A stretch of 9,058 nt of DNA from NCBI GenBank assembly GCA_021157805.1, contig JAGGVW010000277.1, positions 1-9,058 on the forward strand. The letters run 5' to 3'. Shown in pieces: positions 5,442-9,058 of this stretch (positions are counted from its first letter, which is position 1; each line of letters starts with the position of its first letter). A program made the position numbers and the translations under genes. Below the pieces are notes generated by a model. The model ran no database searches, was not told where the DNA came from, and saw only the letters and a list, made by a program, of their open reading frames with translations. The DNA comes from a bacterium. Its GTDB lineage: Bacteria; Ratteibacteria; UBA8468; B48-G9; JAFGKM01.

Positions 5442-8171
5442 CAAGATTACAAAGAGTGATGAGGAACATTAATAAAGCAAAGTAGGAAGGAGGAAGGTAT
5501 GAAAGAAAGGAATGAGAAAAGGAACAAAAGGTTGAAGATTTTTATTAGTTATTCCCACCATGACGAAAATTATATTGAGGAGTTTAAAAAACATCTTGCT
5601 CTCTTGAAAGATAAAGATTTAGTTGAAGAATGGTATGATAGGAAGATATTGCCTGGTGAAGATTATCAAAGCAAAATCGATTATAATTTAGAAGATGCTG
5701 ATATTATTTGCATGTTTATTTCCGCTAATTTTTTTGATTCACCAAACTGTAAAAAAGAAAAGAAAAAAGCGATAGAATTGCAAAAGAAAAAAGGAATTCA
5801 AGTGATTCCAATTATTTTATCCCATTGCAAATGGGAGGATGACGAAGATATATCTAAATTATTAGCTTTACCGACCGATGGGAAACCTATTTCTTCTTTT
5901 CCGAATAGAGATGAAGCATGGGTTGATGTTTATGAAGGAGTAAAGAAAGTTATCGAAAAAGAAATGAAAATTAGAGAATTGAAGATAACTGAAGAGTTTG
6001 AAAATTTCTTACGAAACGCAGAGATGTTTACAATGGCCCATTCACACAAAAAGAAGGTTTTTTTGGATGATATATTTGTGTCTCCTGATTTAGATAAATA
6101 CGATTATTTGAAAGAATCTGAAGAAAAGGTAAATACAGAAGAACTACTTAAAGATATCTTAAATTACCCGAAAATTGTCATAGCTGGGGAGAGTCAATCG
6201 GGTAAAACTACATTATGTAAAATGATATTTAAAGAGTTGCGGAGAAGGAATTTTATTCCGGTTTATATCTCTGACGAAAAAAATCGCTATCGTGGAAAAA
6301 TAGAGGATAAGATAATAAATTCTCTTCGGGAACAATATGACATGAAAAATATGGATATTAGTGAGATTGAGAAAGAGCGAGTAATTCCGGTATTAGACGA
6401 TTTCCATCTTGCCAAAAATAAGGAAAAACATATCAATGATTTGTCAAATTATCCTCGGGGTGTTCTTATTGTTGATGACATTTTCTGTTTAAATATCAAA
6501 AATGAAAAATTAGTTGGAGATTTTATCTATTTTAGAATTCGCGAACTTAAACCATCTTTGCGATATGAATTGGTCAAAAAGTGGGTTTCTATGAAGGACA
6601 GGGAAATTATAGAGTATTATAAGGAAATTGACGAGAAAACCGAGTTAATAGATTCTATATTAGGAAAAATCATTGGAAAAGGGACTATGCCTGCATACCC
6701 GTTCTTTATCTTATTTGCCGTAGTTACCTATGAAACCTCTCAAATACCGCTTAATCAAGAGATAACTTCTCAGGGTTACTGTTACCAATCTTTTATATAC
6801 TTCTATTTAAGAAAACAGGGTGTAAGGAATGATGAGATTGATATATATGTAAACTTCTTAACGGAGTTGGCTTTTTATATCTATAAGCATAGAAAATACA
6901 GCTTATCACCAGAAGATTTTAACTCTTTTATAAAAATCTACAAGGAAAAATATACTCTACCAATCAATCAAACAACACTCATGAATAAATTAAGTCTAAT
7001 AATCCCAAGAGATAGTTTTAATAACTATTCGTTTAGTTACCCTTATCTTTATTACTTCTTTGCTGCTAAATATCTTGCTGAACATATTGAAGAAGATGAG
7101 ATAATGAAAGAAATAGAAGAGATAATGCAAAATCTTCATGTAGAAGAAAAAGCTTATATTGCTGTCTTTTTGGCTCATCACTCTAAGAGTCCAAAAATTC
7201 TAGATGAGATTGAACTTAATGCCGTGTGTTTGTTTGACAAATATAAACCAGTGACACTATTTAGAGAAGAAGTTAAATTCTTTGACGAACAAGCCGGTGC
7301 TATTATAAAAGCAGTCTTACCAGTAAATACAACACCTGAAAGGGAAAGAGCGAAAAGATTGAGTATTAAAGATAAAATAGAAGAAGCCAAAGAAGAAATA
7401 AAGGAAGAAAAAACTGATGAAGAAGACACTCATTTGTTGGAGGAGTTAAGAAGAGCTATAAAAACTGGAGAAGTCATAGGTTGTATAATTAAGAACCGAG
7501 TTGGCTCATTAGAAAAGGAAAAAGTGGTGGATATATTTGAAGCAGGAATGGATATCTATCTGAGAATTTTATTTTCTTTCTTTGAGATTATAAAGAGTGA
7601 AGACGCACAGCAAGATTTAATTGATCTTATTTCAAAAAGACTAAAGAAATTCATTAAAGAAGAGGAGGAAAAAGGGAAGAAAGTAGATGATAGAGAGATA
7701 CGAAGACTGGCAAGAATTATCTTTTGGAATTTTAGCTTTTTGCTTGTATATTCCGTTATTTATAAAATCATTCATTCTTTAGGCTCTAATAAATTAACTG
7801 AGATTATTGGAATGATTGACAGTAAGATTAAAACCCCCGCTTCCTTTTTAGTAAAGCATGGAGTTTTAATGTGGTATAACAAAAACTTGCAAATCGATGA
7901 ATTAGCTAATAAGATTAAGGAAAAGAATTTTTCTAATATAGCCCAAAACATTCTGAAGTTTATGATTGTGAATTACATCTTGCAACATTCTATCAGTTAT
8001 AGAGATAGGCAACGAATAGAAAACAAGTTGGGAATTCCAAGTAAACTTCCAATGAGGTAGTTAAGCATGAACCATGTTCTTATTGAAATAAACCAACAGA
8101 TAGCAAGGGATAAAAGGGAAATCAAAGATTTCCCCAAATTGCCTTCGGCAACTTCTTTTATCCCCAAAACG
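5435..8171 (+). mobile_element. Putative integron-type cassette 2 (TIR-STAND)
   Basis: About 2.7 kb between the predicted crossovers of attC-like sites 2 and 3, holding one gene in the expected orientation. Unlike the flanking units, its left end (GTTATAT) has no matching ATATAAC at the right-hand site. Either the inverse core has decayed, or the unit arose by fusion or deletion. The call rests mainly on the two bounding hairpins. Confidence 0.35.
5499..8060 (+). CDS. TIR domain plus STAND/NLR-like P-loop NTPase, probable anti-phage sensor
   Basis: Protein of 853 aa starting at ATG 5499, behind a strong AAGGAGG (5487-5493) 5 nt upstream. Residues about 11-150 are a TIR domain: KIFISYSHHDE (13-23), WYDRKILPG (45-53) and SANFFDSPNCKKE (75-87), where E87 fits the catalytic Glu of NAD-cleaving TIRs. 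The NTPase has Walker A GESQSGKTT (230-238, K236) and Walker B VIPVLDDF (295-302, D300/D301), plus a sensor-like ILIVDDIF (322-329, numbering approximate). FSYPYLYYFFAAKYLAEH (512-529) resembles the NACHT/NLR segment after the NTPase. Then come a charged stretch (615-645), a helical C-terminus and a hydrophobic helix near 738-758; no clear TPR or LRR repeats. By analogy with TIR-STAND/Avs-like proteins, the C-terminus would sense a phage signal, the NTPase oligomerise, and TIR degrade NAD+. Sensor specificity is unknown. The gene is intact and has its own transfer unit. Confidence 0.88.
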   Translation: MKERNEKRNKRLKIFISYSHHDENYIEEFKKHLALLKDKDLVEEWYDRKILPGEDYQSKIDYNLEDADIICMFISANFFDSPNCKKEKKKAIELQKKKGIQVIPIILSHCKWEDDEDISKLLALPTDGKPISSFPNRDEAWVDVYEGVKKVIEKEMKIRELKITEEFENFLRNAEMFTMAHSHKKKVFLDDIFVSPDLDKYDYLKESEEKVNTEELLKDILNYPKIVIAGESQSGKTTLCKMIFKELRRRNFIPVYISDEKNRYRGKIEDKIINSLREQYDMKNMDISEIEKERVIPVLDDFHLAKNKEKHINDLSNYPRGVLIVDDIFCLNIKNEKLVGDFIYFRIRELKPSLRYELVKKWVSMKDREIIEYYKEIDEKTELIDSILGKIIGKGTMPAYPFFILFAVVTYETSQIPLNQEITSQGYCYQSFIYFYLRKQGVRNDEIDIYVNFLTELAFYIYKHRKYSLSPEDFNSFIKIYKEKYTLPINQTTLMNKLSLIIPRDSFNNYSFSYPYLYYFFAAKYLAEHIEEDEIMKEIEEIMQNLHVEEKAYIAVFLAHHSKSPKILDEIELNAVCLFDKYKPVTLFREEVKFFDEQAGAIIKAVLPVNTTPERERAKRLSIKDKIEEAKEEIKEEKTDEEDTHLLEELRRAIKTGEVIGCIIKNRVGSLEKEKVVDIFEAGMDIYLRILFSFFEIIKSEDAQQDLIDLISKRLKKFIKEEEEKGKKVDDREIRRLARIIFWNFSFLLVYSVIYKIIHSLGSNKLTEIIGMIDSKIKTPASFLVKHGVLMWYNKNLQIDELANKIKEKNFSNIAQNILKFMIVNYILQHSISYRDRQRIENKLGIPSKLPMR

Positions 8172-8177
8172 TTAGGC
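8091..8177 (+). other. attC-like recombination site 3
   Basis: Inner arms GGGATAAAAG (8107-8116) and CTTTTATCCC (8155-8164) form a perfect 10-bp stem, followed after 6 nt by the core GTTAGGC (8171-8177). This is a good GTTRRRY match preceded by AAC. Inside lie two further hairpins: GGGAAATC/GATTTCCC (8116-8123, 8127-8134, loop AAA) and TTGCC/GGCAA with a TTC loop (8139-8151). The left outer arm is unclear; AATAAAC (8087-8093) or AACCAAC (8091-8097) are poor candidates. No T-run follows the hairpins, so a rho-independent terminator is less likely. Confidence 0.55.
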
Positions 8178-8738
8178 GAACTGATTTAAGAATTTAAGGA
8201 AAGGAGGTTAAAATGGCGGAGCAAACATTCAAAATCGAATTTGAGGGTTATTGGAGAGAAAGAAACATAAATGGCATTCCTTCTCACTCTGGAGTTTACT
8301 GCGTCTACGAATGCACTTATAATGCTAACAACGATACCGTCACTATTCACAGGCTGATTTACATAGGGGAATCAGGAAATGTAAATGAACGGATTGCCAA
8401 TCACGAAAAATGGAGCGAATGGAAGCGTTATGTTAAGAGTGGAAATGAGTTGTGCTTTTCGTTTGCTTATGTGGAATCAAGTAACCGCGACCGTGTTGAA
8501 GCTGCCTTGATTTTTAAACATAACCCGCCAGCGAATGATGAATATAAAGATTCTTTCCCGTTTGATAGAACGACAATTTCAGCAAGCGGGAAAACAGCTC
8601 TTTTGAGTACTTATTTTACTGTTGAGAGGACGCCTTGATGTTATTCCCATCAGTTCGCCTAACAGCAGCTAATAGGCTACGGTGCTTCGCACCTTCGCCC
8701 AAATTCGGAAAAGACGAACTTCGCATATCCCCAAAACA
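8172..8738 (+). mobile_element. Putative integron-type cassette 3 (GIY-YIG)
   Basis: A 567-bp unit of ordinary cassette size with one gene filling most of it. The left end GTTAGGCGAACTGAT (8171-8185) and ATCAGTTCGCCTAAC (8649-8663) are a perfect 15-bp inverted repeat. They contain the GTTRRRY core and its RYYYAAC inverse core. In integron cassettes these two ends join on excision and form the outer stem of attC, so this is the best cassette evidence in the window. Confidence 0.6.
8213..8638 (+). CDS. Small stand-alone GIY-YIG nuclease-fold protein
   Basis: Protein of 141 aa, starting at ATG 8213 behind AAGGAGGT (8201-8208). It is a single GIY-YIG domain: GVYCVY (27-32) and LIYIGES (48-54) form the two namesake strands, separated by a long loop. 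R60 in NERIANH fits the catalytic Arg and E96 in RVEAALIFKHNPPAND the metal-binding Glu, with N104 after it as in active members. All key residues are present, so it is probably an active endonuclease. There is no DNA-binding extension such as those of UvrC or homing endonucleases. Its target is unknown. It fills cassette 3 alone. Its G+C (near 39% by hand count over 8221-8460) is a little above the TIR gene's (about a third), in line with separate origin. A defence or DNA-processing role is inferred from context only. Confidence 0.88.
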   Translation: MAEQTFKIEFEGYWRERNINGIPSHSGVYCVYECTYNANNDTVTIHRLIYIGESGNVNERIANHEKWSEWKRYVKSGNELCFSFAYVESSNRDRVEAALIFKHNPPANDEYKDSFPFDRTTISASGKTALLSTYFTVERTP

Positions 8739-8744
8739 TTAAGT
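8649..8744 (+). other. Decayed or chimeric attC-like site 4
   Basis: The left arm carries inverse core GCCTAAC (8657-8663), matching cassette 3's own left end. The centre has GGTGC/GCACC with a TTC loop (8681-8693). The right arm (8717-8741) matches the right arm of site 3 (8150-8174) at 21 of 25 bases, both containing ATCCCCAAAAC before the core. The core reads ATTAAGT instead of GTTRRRY, losing the essential G. I find no left inner arm able to pair with CGCATATCCCC. The site is probably inactive or recombined and may mark the array's right end. Confidence 0.45.
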
Positions 8745-8961
8745 GTTCTTTCAAGTTTATCTAATATCTTCGTCTTTAATTTCTTGCTTTCTTTTTGATA
8801 TATTTTTGTTTTCTCTTTTATAATTTCTCTGGTATTCTCATGACGATTGTTTTTTTCTTTTTCTAATTTATAAAGTATAGCCTCGTGGTTATCTTTTTTG
8901 TCAACTCTATTTTTGAGGAAGGATGAATTATTTCTTTGGGTCTTTCGTATTTAAGTTGCAT
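8669..8961 (-). pseudogene. Frameshifted minus-strand coding remnant, unknown
   Basis: Two overlapping minus-strand frames look protein-like but neither is a full gene. One begins at ATG 8961-8959 (MQLKYERPKEIIHPSSK) and stops after 32 codons, near 8863. The other is open from 8950 to a TAG at 8671-8669 without any start. It reads as a Lys/Glu-rich helical stretch (DKKDNHEAILYKLEKEK, then EIIKEKTKIYQKESKKL) before entering the attC-like arm. A single frame change near 8905 would join them. I do not recognise the family. It accounts for most of the gene-free stretch 8639-8962. Confidence 0.3.
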
Positions 8962-8962
8962 T

Positions 8963-9058
8963 TTAAGTATTTAATCTTGGATTTAAAAGTCCACAATGTT
9001 GATGAATTTTTAACCTGAAATAATTAATGTCTTTGTATCCATAAGCCATTCTTTTCAA
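8963..9058 (-). CDS. ISL3-family transposase, C-terminal end (rest beyond window)
   Basis: A minus-strand frame enters from the right edge and ends at TAA 8965-8963, giving 31 residues. The sequence KRMAYGYKDINYFRLKIHQHCG resembles the conserved C-terminal end of ISL3-type (IS204/IS1001/IS1096/IS1165) DDE transposases, which read like K-R-x-A-x-G-[FY]-x-N-x-x-Y-F-x-L. If the rest is intact, an insertion sequence borders the array on the right. Its terminal inverted repeat should lie within a few dozen bases left of the stop, but one end alone cannot be identified. The short length limits confidence. Confidence 0.6.
   Translation of the reverse strand: MKRMAYGYKDINYFRLKIHQHCGLLNPRLNT

Noticed and set aside
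5303..5485. 60-aa open frame between the HEPN and TIR genes
   Set aside because: No independent ribosome site, overlaps the HEPN 3' end, and its body coincides with the perfectly paired arms of attC-like site 2.
6996..7429. Minus-strand frames of 61 and 83 aa inside the TIR-STAND gene
   Set aside because: Shadows of a strongly supported + strand gene; serine/phenylalanine-rich peptides typical of antisense to K/E-rich coding DNA.
8107..8164. Rho-independent terminator after the TIR gene
   Set aside because: The stem-loops are strong, but no T-run follows; the core GTTAGGC at a fixed distance fits an attC-like site better.
1150..8744. CRISPR array or REP-type repeats to explain the hairpins
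   Set aside because: The four hairpins are kilobases apart, their stems differ in sequence, and there are no regularly spaced direct repeats.

Overview
The window is AT-rich (about two thirds A+T in most genes) and bacterial: the left edge holds the 3' part of a glutaminyl-tRNA synthetase gene of bacterial type, and all later genes start at clear Shine-Dalgarno sites. The sequence does not settle the phylum. An uncultivated or little-studied lineage is plausible, but that is a guess.

Layout. (1) 1-941: C-terminal 312 codons of glnS, a core gene. (2) 942-1302: no complete gene; a short open remnant (961-1104), then a long imperfect hairpin (1150-1241) with the layout of an integron attC site. 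(3) 1303-5313: a compact three-gene operon on the + strand: a nuclease-methyltransferase fusion, a two-TRD specificity subunit, and a protein with a HEPN-like R-N-x3-H motif. It is followed by a second attC-like site (5354-5441). (4) 5499-8060: a TIR plus STAND-type P-loop NTPase, resembling NLR-like anti-phage sensors, followed by a third attC-like structure (about 8091-8177). (5) 8213-8638: a small single-domain GIY-YIG nuclease gene, followed by a fourth, decayed or chimeric attC-like site (8649-8744). (6) 8745-9058: broken minus-strand coding remnants and, at the edge, the last 31 codons of an ISL3-family transposase on the minus strand.

Main interpretation (inference): 1235 to about 8738 reads as an array of integron-type gene cassettes without a visible integrase (a CALIN-like cluster). 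The strongest support is the pairing of cassette ends. In a linear integron array, each cassette's own left end (TTRRRY) should match the inverse core (RYYYAAC) at its own right end. The GIY-YIG gene is bounded by a perfect 15-bp inverted repeat in just these positions. The restriction operon is bounded by a 9-bp one 4.1 kb apart. All array genes point the same way. If correct, the cassettes carry only defence-type genes, and two of them (about 4.2 and 2.7 kb) are much larger than typical integron cassettes.

How the genes may work together: the fused nuclease-methylase and HsdS would form a BcgI-like (type IIB) or reduced type I restriction-modification complex. The HEPN protein may be a linked RNase or abortive-infection component. 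TIR-STAND would be a separate NAD-depleting alarm, and GIY-YIG a stand-alone nuclease.
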